From: Halomonas piscis
GTDB lineage: Bacteria > Pseudomonadota > Gammaproteobacteria > Pseudomonadales > Halomonadaceae
Direction of reading: 5' to 3'
NCBI RefSeq assembly: GCF_031886125.1
Contig: NZ_CP119391.1
Coordinates: 62,001-126,000 of the forward strand
DNA length: 64,000 nt
In this document: positions 55,126 to 63,700 of the stretch, piece after piece
How the letters are laid out: the number at the start of each line of letters is the position of its first letter
How positions within the stretch are numbered: the stretch's first letter is position 1
The notes under the pieces: model-generated
Database searches by the model: none
What the model was told of the DNA's origin: nothing
Seen by the model: the letters and a program-made list of their open reading frames with translations, nothing else
Position numbers and translations under genes: made by a program

Positions 55126-56669
55126 TATAGCAGCGGTTCCAGCGGCAGCAGGGAAAACGCCTTGACCATCCAGCGCTTGGCGAGGCTGGTATCCGGCTCG
55201 CGGCGATGGGTAACGGGCTCGCCGTCGCGGGTTTCGTGCCAGCGAAGCTCGCCGTCTTCCAGGGTGACTCGATAGGCGTTTTGGGGCACTTCGTCGTCGA
55301 AGGCGCCCTCCATGTCGGCGGCCAGTTCGGGGCTGTCGATCAAGAAGCCGATCTCGGTGTTGAGGTGGGTCGAGCGCGGGTCGAAGTTGAGCGAACCGAT
55401 GAACAGCACTTCGCCGTCCACGGCAAAGGTCTTGGCGTGCAGGCTCGAGGCGGCGCTGCTCATCACCCCGGCGCGGGGCTGCTTCTCGGCGCCGGTGGCT
55501 GCGCGCCGAGTTTCAAAGAGCGTGACGCCGGCGTCGAGCAGAGCCCGGCGGTATTTGGCGTACCCCGAGTGCACCAGCGCCACGTCGTTGGCTGCCAGGG
55601 AGTTGGTCAGCACCGTGACGTCGACGCCCCGATCTTCCAGCTCGCTGAACAGCTTCCCCCCCTTCTTTCCCGGAATGAAATACGGCGATACCAGGGTCAC
55701 CGAGTTTTGGGGATCCTCCAGCGCCGCGGCCAGCTGGCGGCTCATCAAGCGGTCCTTGTGGACGTCGCCGAGCACTTTTTCAGGGTCGTCGCTTACGACG
55801 TCCACCCGGGCCCAGGTCATGGCCAAAGACTCGTCCAGCAGCCGGTCGAGAAAGTCGGACTGCGCCAGGGCATTGCGATAGCGCGCGGCGTCGTCGCTGG
55901 GTTTCAGCACCTCGTCAAGTATCGCGTCGGGGTCTTCCACGTCGGACAGCAGCTTTTTTACCGGGTAGGCCGGGGCGCTGGCCCAGTAGCGGTCAAACTC
56001 CTGGTTGACCTTTCGGGCGGCAGGCCCGAGCGCGAGGACATCGAGATCGGCAAAGCGGCTTTGGGGATTGGCGCCAAAATACTCATCGGCGACGTTGCGC
56101 CCGCCGATGATGGTGGCCTGGCCATCGACGGTGAACGATTTGCTGTGCATGCGACGGTTGAGCCGGGGGAAATCCCAAAGATAGCCCAGCCACTTGGGCG
56201 TGCGAATGGGAAAGGGGTTGAACAGCCTGATCTCCATATTGGGATGGGCGTCCAGGGCGGCAAGGGTTTCGTCCAGCCCGGCGATACCGTTGTCATCCAG
56301 CAGCAAACGCACGCGCACGCCGCGCTTGGCGGCGTCGTGCAGGGCGCGAAACAGCAGCCGGCCGATGGTGTCGTCGGCCCAGATGTAATACTGCACGTCC
56401 AGGGTCTTGTCAGCGCCCTGGGCCAGCAGCGCCCGGGCGGTAAAGGCATTCAGCGGCTCGGCCAGCGGATAGATACCGCTGACGCCCCCGGGGTGATCGG
56501 CCAGGCGCTGGTCAAGGGCGCGGCCCAGGCGGGTATCCGCGGCCTGCTGCACGGAAAGCAGCTGGCTTGCCGGCCGCGGGCCCGGCGGCGGCAGCGCGCA
56601 GCCGCCAAGCAGCATGGCGGCGACAAGCAGCGCGCTCAGGCGCAAAAGAACAGGGGATGAAACAAACAC
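55125..56669 (-). CDS. Phospholipase D-type cardiolipin synthase (ClsC-like) lipoprotein
   Basis: A 514-residue protein with a lipoprotein signal (LLRLSALLVAAMLLGGCALPP, lipobox LGGC) and two HKD catalytic motifs: HSKSFTVDGQATIIGGRN near residue 178 and HAKTFAVDGEVLFIGSLNFDPRS near 416. The overall pattern resembles E. coli ClsC (YmdC). It probably forms cardiolipin or hydrolyses phospholipid in the envelope. It is cotranscribed with the UDG-like gene. A ClsC assignment is by resemblance. Confidence 0.88.
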   Translation of the reverse strand: MFVSSPVLLRLSALLVAAMLLGGCALPPPGPRPASQLLSVQQAADTRLGRALDQRLADHPGGVSGIYPLAEPLNAFTARALLAQGADKTLDVQYYIWADDTIGRLLFRALHDAAKRGVRVRLLLDDNGIAGLDETLAALDAHPNMEIRLFNPFPIRTPKWLGYLWDFPRLNRRMHSKSFTVDGQATIIGGRNVADEYFGANPQSRFADLDVLALGPAARKVNQEFDRYWASAPAYPVKKLLSDVEDPDAILDEVLKPSDDAARYRNALAQSDFLDRLLDESLAMTWARVDVVSDDPEKVLGDVHKDRLMSRQLAAALEDPQNSVTLVSPYFIPGKKGGKLFSELEDRGVDVTVLTNSLAANDVALVHSGYAKYRRALLDAGVTLFETRRAATGAEKQPRAGVMSSAASSLHAKTFAVDGEVLFIGSLNFDPRSTHLNTEIGFLIDSPELAADMEGAFDDEVPQNAYRVTLEDGELRWHETRDGEPVTHRREPDTSLAKRWMVKAFSLLPLEPLL

Positions 56670-56723
56670 GGCGAGATTCCGGAAACAAGAACGGCGACAA
56701 GGAGTAGCGAGCGCCCCGAATGG

Positions 56724-56754
56724 AAAAAGCCCGCCATCCTGTATGGCGGGCTTT
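56724..56754 (-). terminator. Intrinsic terminator of the OmpA-like gene
   Basis: GCCCGCCAT pairs with ATGGCGGGC around a short loop. On the minus strand a TTTTT run follows. Flanking AAA and TTT make it usable in both directions. Confidence 0.88.
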
Positions 56755-56782
56755 GACTCACGGACGGGTCGCGATTATAGCA

Positions 56783-57502
56783 TCAGCGGCGCTGGCCCTG
56801 CTGACGCCGGCCGCCACCGCGGTTACCGGCTCCCTCGGTGGGCGTGAGGGTAATTTCCACGCGGCGGTTCTGGGCCCGGCCCGCATCGGTATTGTTGCTG
56901 GCCACCGGCTGGTTTTCACCGTAGCCCGTAGTGTTGAGCCGCGAGGATGCCACCCCGCCCTGGCTCAGGTAGTTGCCCACGGACTGCGCCCGGCGCTCGG
57001 AGAGGCGCTGGTTATAGCTGGCATCGCCGGTGCTGTCGGTATGCCCGGCGATGTTGACCCGGGTATCCTGATACTGACTGAGCACGTTGGCGACTTCGTT
57101 CAGCGCGTTTTGCGCCTGGCCGGTCAGCTGGGCGGAATCGAAGTCGAACGTCACCTTGCTGGGCATGTTGAGCACGATGTCGTCGCCCTGGCGGTCAACT
57201 TCGATGCGCGAGCCCTCAAGCCCCCGGCGCAGCTCCTTTTCCTGGCGATCCATGTAGGCGCCCACGCCGGCGCCGGCGGCCGCGCCCACGGCGGCGCCGA
57301 TCAGCGCGCGGTCGCGGCGGCTGGTGCTGCCGTCGCCGGAAAGGGCACCGGCAGCCGCACCCACGGCCGCGCCAATCCCTGACCCCTTGGCGGTGGTGGA
57401 GACACCGCCGCCGCGTTGGCTACCGCCGTAGCCGCCCTGGCCGGCGCAGCCGGCCAGCAGTATGGCGGCAGCCAGGGGAACCATTATTCGAGTCATGCGC
57501 AT
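56783..57502 (-). CDS. OmpA-family outer membrane lipoprotein
   Basis: A 239-residue protein. The N-terminal lipoprotein signal MRMTRIMVPLAAAILLAGCAGQ is followed by a Gly-rich glycine-zipper region (GSGIGAAVGAAAGALSGDGS, GAAVGAAAGAGVGAYMD). The OmpA-like peptidoglycan-binding domain VTFDFDSAQLTGQAQNALNEVANVL, NIAGHTDSTGDASYNQRLSERRAQSVGNYL and TGYGENQPVASN follows, as in YiaD/Pal. ATG at 57502 follows AAGGAG. It anchors the outer membrane to the cell wall. A single gene with its own terminator. Confidence 0.93.
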   Translation of the reverse strand: MRMTRIMVPLAAAILLAGCAGQGGYGGSQRGGGVSTTAKGSGIGAAVGAAAGALSGDGSTSRRDRALIGAAVGAAAGAGVGAYMDRQEKELRRGLEGSRIEVDRQGDDIVLNMPSKVTFDFDSAQLTGQAQNALNEVANVLSQYQDTRVNIAGHTDSTGDASYNQRLSERRAQSVGNYLSQGGVASSRLNTTGYGENQPVASNNTDAGRAQNRRVEITLTPTEGAGNRGGGRRQQGQRR

Positions 57503-57539
57503 CGTTTTCTCCTTCAGGGTCATGTCACAGAAATTACGC

Positions 57540-58721
57540 TCAAGGGTGGCTGATATCAGCCAGCAGCTCGTTCAAGAATAATAGACCTTGGGGCGTAGGT
57601 TGCAGTTTTTCTGAGGTTTCCTGCAAAAGTCCTTTTTTGACACTGCCTTGCAAACGCTGGCGCAGCGCGGCGGATGACTGGCCGGTGCGGGCCTGCCAGA
57701 GCGCGGTCTCGACGCCGCCGGTCAGCCGCAGAGCGTTCATGCAGAACTCCAGCGGCAGCTCTTCCGCAGTGACTTCGCGCTTGCCCGCCACAAACCCTCG
57801 CATATCCCGGCGGCGCTGCAAATAGGCCTCGGGCTGGCGGGTTTTCCAGCGCCGCTCGACGGTCCACTGGCCCGTGGCGTCGACGTGGCTGAGCTTGCCG
57901 TGGGCGCCGGCGCCGATCCCCAGGTAGTCGCCGAACCGCCAATAGTTGAGGTTGTGCCGGCTTTGGCGCTCCGGGCGGGCGTAGGCCGAGATTTCATAGC
58001 GCTCGAGCCCCGCCTGGAGCAGGCGCTCGTGGCCCAGGTCCTGGATGTCCCAGAGGGTTTCTTCCTCGGGCAGCACCGGCGGCCGAGCGTGAAATGCGGT
58101 GTTGGGCTCAAGGGTCAGCTGGTACCAGGAGAGGTGTTCGGGCGAAAGCGCCAGGGCCTGCTCCAGGTCGTCGAGCGCCAGCGCCGGCGTTTGTCCGGGC
58201 AAGCCGTGCATGATGTCGATGTTGATATTATCAAAGCCGCCGGCCCGGGCCTGTTCGACGGCCCGCACCGCCTCGGCGCCGTCGTGGATGCGCCCCAGCG
58301 CGGCCAGCTGGTCGCGCTGAAAGCTCTGCACGCCCAGCGACAGCCGGTTGATGCCGGCGTCGCGGTAGCCGCTGAAACGCTGCTGCTCGGTGGTGCCGGG
58401 GTTGGCTTCCAGGGTGATTTCGATGTCCGCCGCAAACCCCAGGCGCTGGCGAATTTCTGCCATGAGGGTGCGATAGAACCCCGGCGACAGCAGGCTCGGC
58501 GTGCCGCCGCCAATGAAGATGGCGACAAGCTCGCGACCCCGGGCAAGGGCCAGATCCTGATCGAGATCTTCCAGCAGCGCCGCCAGATAGGCGCTTTCCG
58601 GCAGCGCTTCGCGGCCGGATTCGTGGGAGTTGAAGTCGCAGTAGGGGCACTTGCGCACGCACCAGGGCGTGTGGATATAAAGCGACAGCGGCGGCAGTGA
58701 CGTCATGGCGCGGTGTTTCAC
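57540..58721 (-). CDS. hemW: Radical SAM protein HemW (coproporphyrinogen oxidase-like)
   Basis: A 393-residue radical-SAM protein. The Fe-S motif is HTPWCVRKCPYCDFNSH near residue 20, then IFIGGGTPSLLS and the second part FDNINIDIMHGLPGQT. It resembles HemW, a heme-binding chaperone formerly annotated as HemN-like. GTG at 58721 overlaps the rdgB stop (GTGA). A start at ATG 58706 is also possible. It forms an operon with rdgB. Confidence 0.93.
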   Translation of the reverse strand: MKHRAMTSLPPLSLYIHTPWCVRKCPYCDFNSHESGREALPESAYLAALLEDLDQDLALARGRELVAIFIGGGTPSLLSPGFYRTLMAEIRQRLGFAADIEITLEANPGTTEQQRFSGYRDAGINRLSLGVQSFQRDQLAALGRIHDGAEAVRAVEQARAGGFDNINIDIMHGLPGQTPALALDDLEQALALSPEHLSWYQLTLEPNTAFHARPPVLPEEETLWDIQDLGHERLLQAGLERYEISAYARPERQSRHNLNYWRFGDYLGIGAGAHGKLSHVDATGQWTVERRWKTRQPEAYLQRRRDMRGFVAGKREVTAEELPLEFCMNALRLTGGVETALWQARTGQSSAALRQRLQGSVKKGLLQETSEKLQPTPQGLLFLNELLADISHP

Positions 58722-59356
58722 GAGACCTCTTGGGGAGTCGTCGGCATCTCGTGGCGGACGGTCTTGAGCTCTTCGACCAGAGCGTCAAGGGCACGGCCGC
58801 GATGACTGAGGCGGTTCTTTTCCTCGGCGGGCAGCTCGGCGGCGCTCATGGCCTGAGCGGGCAGCCAGAACAGCGGGTCGTAGCCAAAGCCGCCTTCGCC
58901 CCGGGGGTGGGCCAGCACCTCGCCTTCCCAGGCGCGCTGAACAATGACCGGCACCGGGTCAAAGGCGTGGCGCAGATACACCAGCACGCACCAGTAGCGG
59001 CCGGTGCGCTGGCCTTCCGGGCAGTCGGCAAGCGCCTCGAGCAGCCGGGCGTTGTTGCGCTCGTCGCTCTTGGGCTCGCCGGCGAAACGGGCGGAATGGA
59101 TGCCCGGCTGGCCGTTCAGAGCGTCGACTTCCAGCCCCGAATCGTCGGCCAGCGCCGGCAGGCCGCTGATCCGGCTGGCCTGACGTGCCTTGAGCAGCGC
59201 GTTTTCCACAAAGGTCAGCCCGGTTTCCTCGACGTCGGTCACGCCGAAGTCCGCCTGGGGGCGCACGTCCATCCCCAGCGGGCGAAGAATTTGATCAAAC
59301 TCCCCGAGCTTTCCGGCATTGCCGCTGGCGAGCACAAGAGTGCGTGTTGCTGTCAT
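58718..59356 (-). CDS. rdgB: XTP/dITP pyrophosphatase
   Basis: A 212-residue HAM1-family nucleoside triphosphate pyrophosphatase that removes dITP and XTP. It has LVLASGNAGKLGEFDQIL at the N-terminus, FVENALLKARQASRISGLPALADDSGLEVDAL with catalytic acidic residues, and GEGGFGYDPLFWLP and KNRLSHRGRAL at the C-terminus. It is first in the rdgB-hemW operon. The start is supported by GGAGACC upstream. Confidence 0.96.
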   Translation of the reverse strand: MTATRTLVLASGNAGKLGEFDQILRPLGMDVRPQADFGVTDVEETGLTFVENALLKARQASRISGLPALADDSGLEVDALNGQPGIHSARFAGEPKSDERNNARLLEALADCPEGQRTGRYWCVLVYLRHAFDPVPVIVQRAWEGEVLAHPRGEGGFGYDPLFWLPAQAMSAAELPAEEKNRLSHRGRALDALVEELKTVRHEMPTTPQEVS

Positions 59357-59511
59357 GATGTTGGTCTCCTTGGCAGTCGCTCAGTGTACGTCGGCCAGCC
59401 CCCGACGTACAAAGCTTGCCGGCCGATCGCGACTTTTTTTGCAGCCAAAAAAAGCCGCCCGAAAAGGCTAATGCCAGTCAGTTAAGCCTGTTCTCAATAA
59501 GTTGATCATGA

Positions 59512-59548
59512 GACCTTCCCGTGTCAGGCACACTGACACGGGAAGGTC
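59512..59548 (+). promoter_or_regulatory. 16-bp perfect hairpin masking the transposase ribosome binding site
   Basis: GACCTTCCCGTGTCAG (59512-59527), loop GCACA, and CTGACACGGGAAGGTC (59533-59548). The GGGAAGG binding site of the ATG at 59550 lies within the 3' arm. Read-through RNA from outside would have it paired, limiting translation, as is known for IS10 and IS50. Confidence 0.85.
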
Positions 59549-59549
59549 C

Positions 59550-60866
59550 ATGCATTTCAGCGACGCTATTGATGCCATCGCCAAGTCGGTACCCGACGAT
59601 TTCTCCAGCCTCTCCGAGGTGCTCTCCCCTGAACTGATCGACACCTGTCTTGAAGAAGCCGGCGTGGCCACACTGCGCAAGCGTCGCCTGCCGTTGGACA
59701 TGGTGGTCTGGGCGGTTGTCGGGATGGCCTTGTTTCGGCATATCCCGATGGGGCAGATCGTCAATCACCTCGACATCATGCTGCCCGGCAAGCGTCCCTT
59801 CGTCGCGCCCAGTGCCGTGGTGCAGGCACGTCAACGGCTTGGAGTGGAGCCCGTCAAGCGCGTCTTCGAGCAGACCCAGGCCCTGTGGCATCAGCAGACC
59901 CCTCACCCCCACTGGAGTGGTCTGACGTTACTGGGCGTTGATGGTGTGGTCTGGCGTACTCCTGACTCTCCCGAGAATCAGGCAGCCTTTGCGCGCACGC
60001 GCAATGCTCAGGGGGAGGCGAGCTATCCGCAGATTCGCATGGTGTGCCAGATGGAGCTGACCAGCCACCTGCTGACGGGATCCGCCTTCGACAGTGTCGC
60101 GAGCAGTGAAATGGAGCTGACCACTCAGCTCATCGGCAGCACCCCGGATCACTCCCTGACGCTGTTTGATCGTGGGTTCTACTCACTGGGTTTGCTGCAT
60201 GCCTGGCAGAGCGCCGGCGAGCAGCGGCATTGGCTGATTCCTCTAAAGAAGGGAACACAGTATCAGGAAGAGCGCTCACTAGGCCGGCAGGATCGCCTGG
60301 TGACCCTGTCGACGTCACCTCAGGCGCGCAAGAAGTGGCCAGCCTTGCCGCCGACGATGACGGCGCGGCTGTTACGCCGCAAGGTGAACGGCAAGGAAGT
60401 GCAGATCCTGACCTCGATGACCGACCCGCTGCGCTTTCCGGCGGCGGATATCGTCGATCTCTACAGCCACCGCTGGGAAATCGAACTGGGCTACCGGGAA
60501 ATGAAGCAATCTCTGCTGGGTAACCGCCTGACACTGCGTAGCCGCACCCCGGAGATGGTCTTTCAGGAGCTCTGGGGCACGTTGTTAGCCTATAACCTGA
60601 TCCGCTTCCAGATGGCTCGCATGGCCTATAGCCTGGATGCCGTGCATCCCAATCAGCTCAGCTTCCATCAGGCTGCTCACTGGCTCATCAAGGAGTTAAC
60701 GATCCTGCCCTGGGTCTCGCCAGGACGCGTGCCCGGCGTGGTTCAGTCGATGCTGGACATGGCACCTTCCTTCGTCCTGCCTGAACGACGCGAACGATCT
60801 TATCCTCGCTCAGTCAGGCGGCGACCACAGAAATACCCCACTAAGAAAAATGCCAGTCAGCGTTAA
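59550..60866 (+). CDS. IS4-family DDE transposase
   Basis: A 438-residue transposase. The N-terminal IS4 helical domain begins [15 protein letters not shown]. The DDE triad is visible: Asp in [11 protein letters not shown], Asp in [12 protein letters not shown] and Glu in the Y-(2)-R-(3)-E-(6)-K signature [22 protein letters not shown] at 59550 is chosen since it follows GGGAAGG, which lies in the hairpin above; the earlier TTG at 59502 would place the start before the hairpin. The last codons NASQR and the stop lie in a second palindrome with the right end. Intact. Confidence 0.94.
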   Translation: MHFSDAIDAIAKSVPDDFSSLSEVLSPELIDTCLEEAGVATLRKRRLPLDMVVWAVVGMALFRHIPMGQIVNHLDIMLPGKRPFVAPSAVVQARQRLGVEPVKRVFEQTQALWHQQTPHPHWSGLTLLGVDGVVWRTPDSPENQAAFARTRNAQGEASYPQIRMVCQMELTSHLLTGSAFDSVASSEMELTTQLIGSTPDHSLTLFDRGFYSLGLLHAWQSAGEQRHWLIPLKKGTQYQEERSLGRQDRLVTLSTSPQARKKWPALPPTMTARLLRRKVNGKEVQILTSMTDPLRFPAADIVDLYSHRWEIELGYREMKQSLLGNRLTLRSRTPEMVFQELWGTLLAYNLIRFQMARMAYSLDAVHPNQLSFHQAAHWLIKELTILPWVSPGRVPGVVQSMLDMAPSFVLPERRERSYPRSVRRRPQKYPTKKNASQR

Positions 60867-60879
60867 CTGACTGGCATTA
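60848..60879. terminator. Palindrome at the IS4-element right end
   Basis: AATGCCAGTCAG (ending the transposase gene) pairs with CTGACTGGCATT of the right inverted repeat, with CGTTAA between. It repeats the terminal sequence in inverted form and may end transposase transcription or affect transposase binding. Confidence 0.55.
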
Positions 60880-60936
60880 CCCGAAAAGGCGGCTTTGCAG
60901 GCGCAAGCTTGGGGTCACGACTGTGACCTCTCGGCG

Positions 60937-62220
60937 TCAGGCCATGCTGGCAAACACCTTTTCTGCGGCGTCCAGGGTGTGCTGGATATCCTCGGCGGTG
61001 TGGGCGCTTGACATGAAGCCGGCTTCGAACGCCGACGGCGCCAGATACACGCCTTGGTCGAGCATGCCGGTAAAGAAGTGGCGGAAGGCTTCCGGGTCGC
61101 AGGCGGTAGCCTGGGCGAAGTTGTCCACTCGGCTCTGGGCGGTGAAGAAGAGCCCGAACATGCCCCCGGCGGACTGCACCACCAGGGGGACACCGGCAGC
61201 GTCAGCGCGCTCCTTGAGGCCGTTGCACAGGGTCTCGACCCGCTGGCTCAGGGCATCGTGGAAGCCCGGCACCTGTACCTTGTTCAACAGCGTGGTGCCG
61301 GCGGCCATGGCCAGCGGGTTCCCCGACAGCGTTCCGGCGTGGTACACCGGCCCCAGCGGCGAAATCTGCTCCATGATCTCCTGGCTGCCGCCGAAGGCGC
61401 CCACCGGCATGCCGCCGCCGACGATCTTGCCCAGGCAGGTCAGGTCCGGGGTCACGCCGTAGTACGCCTGGGCGCCGCCCATGGCCACGCGAAAACCGGT
61501 CATCACTTCGTCGAAGATCAGCACGCTGCCGTATTCGTTGCACACCCGACGCAGGGTCTCAAGAAATTCGGGAAGGGCAGGAATGCAGTTCATGTTGCCG
61601 GCCACCGGCTCGACGATAACGCCGGCAATCTCGTCGCCAATCTCTTCAAAGCAGGCTTCCACGCCGTCCGGGTCGTTGAACGACAGCGTTACCGTGTGCT
61701 CGGCAAGCGCTGCCGGCACGCCGGGCGAGTTGGGCACGCCGTGGGTCAGCGCGCCGGAGCCGGCCTTGACCAAAAGCGAGTCGGAATGGCCGTGGTAGTT
61801 GCCCTCGAACTTGACGATCTTGTCGCGGCCGGTATAGCCCCGGGCCAGGCGAATGGCCGACATGGTGGCCTCGGTGCCGGAGCTGGTCATGCGCACCATG
61901 TCGATGCTCGGGATCATCTCGCAGATCAGATCGGCCATGGTGGTTTCCGCCGCGGTGGGCGCGCCGAAGGACAAGCCGTTGTCCAGCCGGGCACGCACGG
62001 CGGCGAGCACGTCGCGGTCGGCGTGGCCGGTGATCATCGGCCCCCAGGACCCTACATAGTCCACGTAGCGATTGCCTTCGACGTCGAACAGGTAGGCATC
62101 CTGGGCGCGCTCCATGAAAACCGGCGGGCGATTCATGCCCTTGAAGGCGCGCACCGGCGAGTTAATGCCGCCGGGGATCCGGCGGCTGGCAAGTTCAAAC
62201 AGCTCAGCGGAAGTGGTCAT
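60937..62220 (-). CDS. hemL: Glutamate-1-semialdehyde 2,1-aminomutase
   Basis: A 427-residue PLP enzyme forming 5-aminolevulinate in the C5 heme pathway. Motifs: [82 protein letters not shown] and [17 protein letters not shown] with the PLP lysine. It is complete. Its 3' terminator has been interrupted by the IS4 element. thiD lies upstream in the same direction by 24 bases. Confidence 0.97.
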   Translation of the reverse strand: MTTSAELFELASRRIPGGINSPVRAFKGMNRPPVFMERAQDAYLFDVEGNRYVDYVGSWGPMITGHADRDVLAAVRARLDNGLSFGAPTAAETTMADLICEMIPSIDMVRMTSSGTEATMSAIRLARGYTGRDKIVKFEGNYHGHSDSLLVKAGSGALTHGVPNSPGVPAALAEHTVTLSFNDPDGVEACFEEIGDEIAGVIVEPVAGNMNCIPALPEFLETLRRVCNEYGSVLIFDEVMTGFRVAMGGAQAYYGVTPDLTCLGKIVGGGMPVGAFGGSQEIMEQISPLGPVYHAGTLSGNPLAMAAGTTLLNKVQVPGFHDALSQRVETLCNGLKERADAAGVPLVVQSAGGMFGLFFTAQSRVDNFAQATACDPEAFRHFFTGMLDQGVYLAPSAFEAGFMSSAHTAEDIQHTLDAAEKVFASMA

Positions 62221-62244
62221 GACATCCTCCTCAGGATAAAAGTG

Positions 62245-63069
62245 TCAGTGACGGTGAGTATAAAAGCGGTTGGGCAACTGCTGGCCGTGCGCTGGCCGAT
62301 AGCCGTGGGCAAGGCTCTGCCAGGCGAAACGCTGCGCCTGCTCGCATGCCGGGGCGAGCGCCTCGCCGGCGGCCAGGCGCGCCGCAACGGCGGCCGCCAG
62401 GGTACAGCCCGAGCCGTGATACGTCCCCGGCAGCCGCGGCCAGTGCCACTGGCGAGCGCTTTCCGGGGTGTGCAGGGTGTGGGTCACCGTGTCGTCGTCG
62501 CTCCCCGGCCGCGGGTCGTCGGTGCCGGTCACCAGCACGCTCTGACAGCCCGCCGACAGCAGCGCCACGGCTCGATCGGTGTCATCAACGCCGCCCATTT
62601 CCGGCGTCAGCCGGGCAAGCTCGTGGCGGTTGGGGGTGAGAAGATCCGCCTGCCCGATCAACTTGTCCACAAAGCGTTGGCAAAGAGCAGGTGTGGACAA
62701 CTCAGCGCCGCCGCCGGCCTTGAGCACCGGGTCGATCACCACCGGCACGCCGGGAAAGCGGCGCACGATGCGTTCGGCGGCCGCCAGCGTGGCCGCATCC
62801 GCCAGCAATCCGATCTTGATCGCGGCTACCGGCATCTCGGCCAGCGCCTCCACCGCTTCTTCCATGACGGCCGGATCCGCCGGCACTACCCGGCGCACAT
62901 CGGCGCAGCTCTGTACGGTAAGCGCCGTGGGCACGGTCAGCGCCCAGCCGCCGTTGGCCGCCACGGCTTCGCCGTCGGCCATGATGCCGGCGCCGCCGGT
63001 GGGATCATGGCCGGCGAGTACCAGCACCACCGGGGGGAGCGCGTCGTTTTTCAACGTTGTCGCCGTCAA
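62245..63069 (-). CDS. thiD: Hydroxymethylpyrimidine/phosphomethylpyrimidine kinase
   Basis: A 274-residue ribokinase-like enzyme of thiamine synthesis. It has VLVLAGHDPTGGAGIMADGEAVAANGGWALTVPTALTVQ, AIKIGLLADAATL, VVIDPVLKAGGGAEL, DLLTPNRHELARL and the anion-hole end LPGTYHGSGCTLAAAVAARLA. Its start overlaps the hemJ stop by four bases. Expected chain hemJ-thiD-hemL. Confidence 0.95.
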   Translation of the reverse strand: MTATTLKNDALPPVVLVLAGHDPTGGAGIMADGEAVAANGGWALTVPTALTVQSCADVRRVVPADPAVMEEAVEALAEMPVAAIKIGLLADAATLAAAERIVRRFPGVPVVIDPVLKAGGGAELSTPALCQRFVDKLIGQADLLTPNRHELARLTPEMGGVDDTDRAVALLSAGCQSVLVTGTDDPRPGSDDDTVTHTLHTPESARQWHWPRLPGTYHGSGCTLAAAVAARLAAGEALAPACEQAQRFAWQSLAHGYRPAHGQQLPNRFYTHRH

Positions 63070-63497
63070 AAGGGCTTCACCACGGCGAAAATCATGATCG
63101 CAATCAGCGCCAGCACCGGCAGTTCGTTAAACCAGCGGAAAAATACGTGGCGCTTGGTACAGCGCTCTTCGGCAAACTGCTTGAGATAAATCAGACAAAC
63201 GTGGTGGTAGGCAATCAGCAGCACCACGAAAAACAGCTTGGCGTGCATCCATCCCTGGCTGAGCCACTGGGGCGAAAGTGCCAGCAGCACAAGGCCCAGC
63301 ACGATGACGGCAATCATCGACGGCGTCATGATGCCGCGGTACAGCTTGCGCTCCATGATCTTGAAGTTTTCCACGCTTTCGCGCTCGTCGCTGTCCCGCG
63401 CCATGGCATGGTAGACATAAAGCCTCGGCAGATAGAACAGCGCGGCAAACCATGTAACCACGGCCATCAGATGGATCGCCTTCACCCATAAATACAT
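63066..63497 (-). CDS. hemJ: Protoporphyrinogen oxidase HemJ (CopD-like membrane protein)
   Basis: A 143-residue membrane protein with four hydrophobic helices. It shows MYLWVKAIHLMAVVTWFAALFYLPRLYVYHA, HAKLFFVVLLIAYHHVC and FFRWFNELPVLALIAIMIFAVVKPF, which are characteristic of HemJ, with conserved His residues and KxxF-like elements. It catalyses the conversion of protoporphyrinogen IX to protoporphyrin IX in many bacteria lacking HemG or HemY. It overlaps thiD, joining two tetrapyrrole genes in an operon. Confidence 0.92.
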   Translation of the reverse strand: MYLWVKAIHLMAVVTWFAALFYLPRLYVYHAMARDSDERESVENFKIMERKLYRGIMTPSMIAVIVLGLVLLALSPQWLSQGWMHAKLFFVVLLIAYHHVCLIYLKQFAEERCTKRHVFFRWFNELPVLALIAIMIFAVVKPF

Positions 63498-63665
63498 GCT
63501 GACTCCTTAACTGTCTGCAGCGGCGCCTCAGAGAAGATTTCTGGTGTTGCCGCCGTCGCGATTGGTCATCAGATTTTGCGCGAGATACCCCGCACTTTTA
63601 GTGCGGGGAGGGATAGCGCGTCGTCCGTAGGACGACCCTTTTCTCGCTGCCTCCTTCTCAGGTGG

Positions 63666-63693
63666 TTGCTATCTTACATTTGTGGAGTATCTT
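63666..63693 (+). promoter_or_regulatory. Promoter of the second tnpB, also apparently leaderless
   Basis: TTGCTA (63666-63671), 16-base spacer, TATCTT (63688-63693), then seven bases to ATG 63701, the same spacing as the first tnpB. Confidence 0.5.
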
Positions 63694-63700
63694 GCAAGGC

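Larger units (their letters stand above)
59469..60879 (+). mobile_element. IS4-family insertion sequence with 17-bp inverted repeats and 11-bp target duplication
   Basis: The ends TAATGCCAGTCAGTTAA (59469-59485) and TTAACTGACTGGCATTA (60863-60879) are perfect 17-base inverted repeats. CCCGAAAAGGC is duplicated at 59458-59468 and 60880-60890, 11 bases, as expected for IS4 family. The element is 1411 bases. It sits in the loop of a hairpin that was the terminator of hemL (AAAGCCGCC and its partner now separated). Confidence 0.95.
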
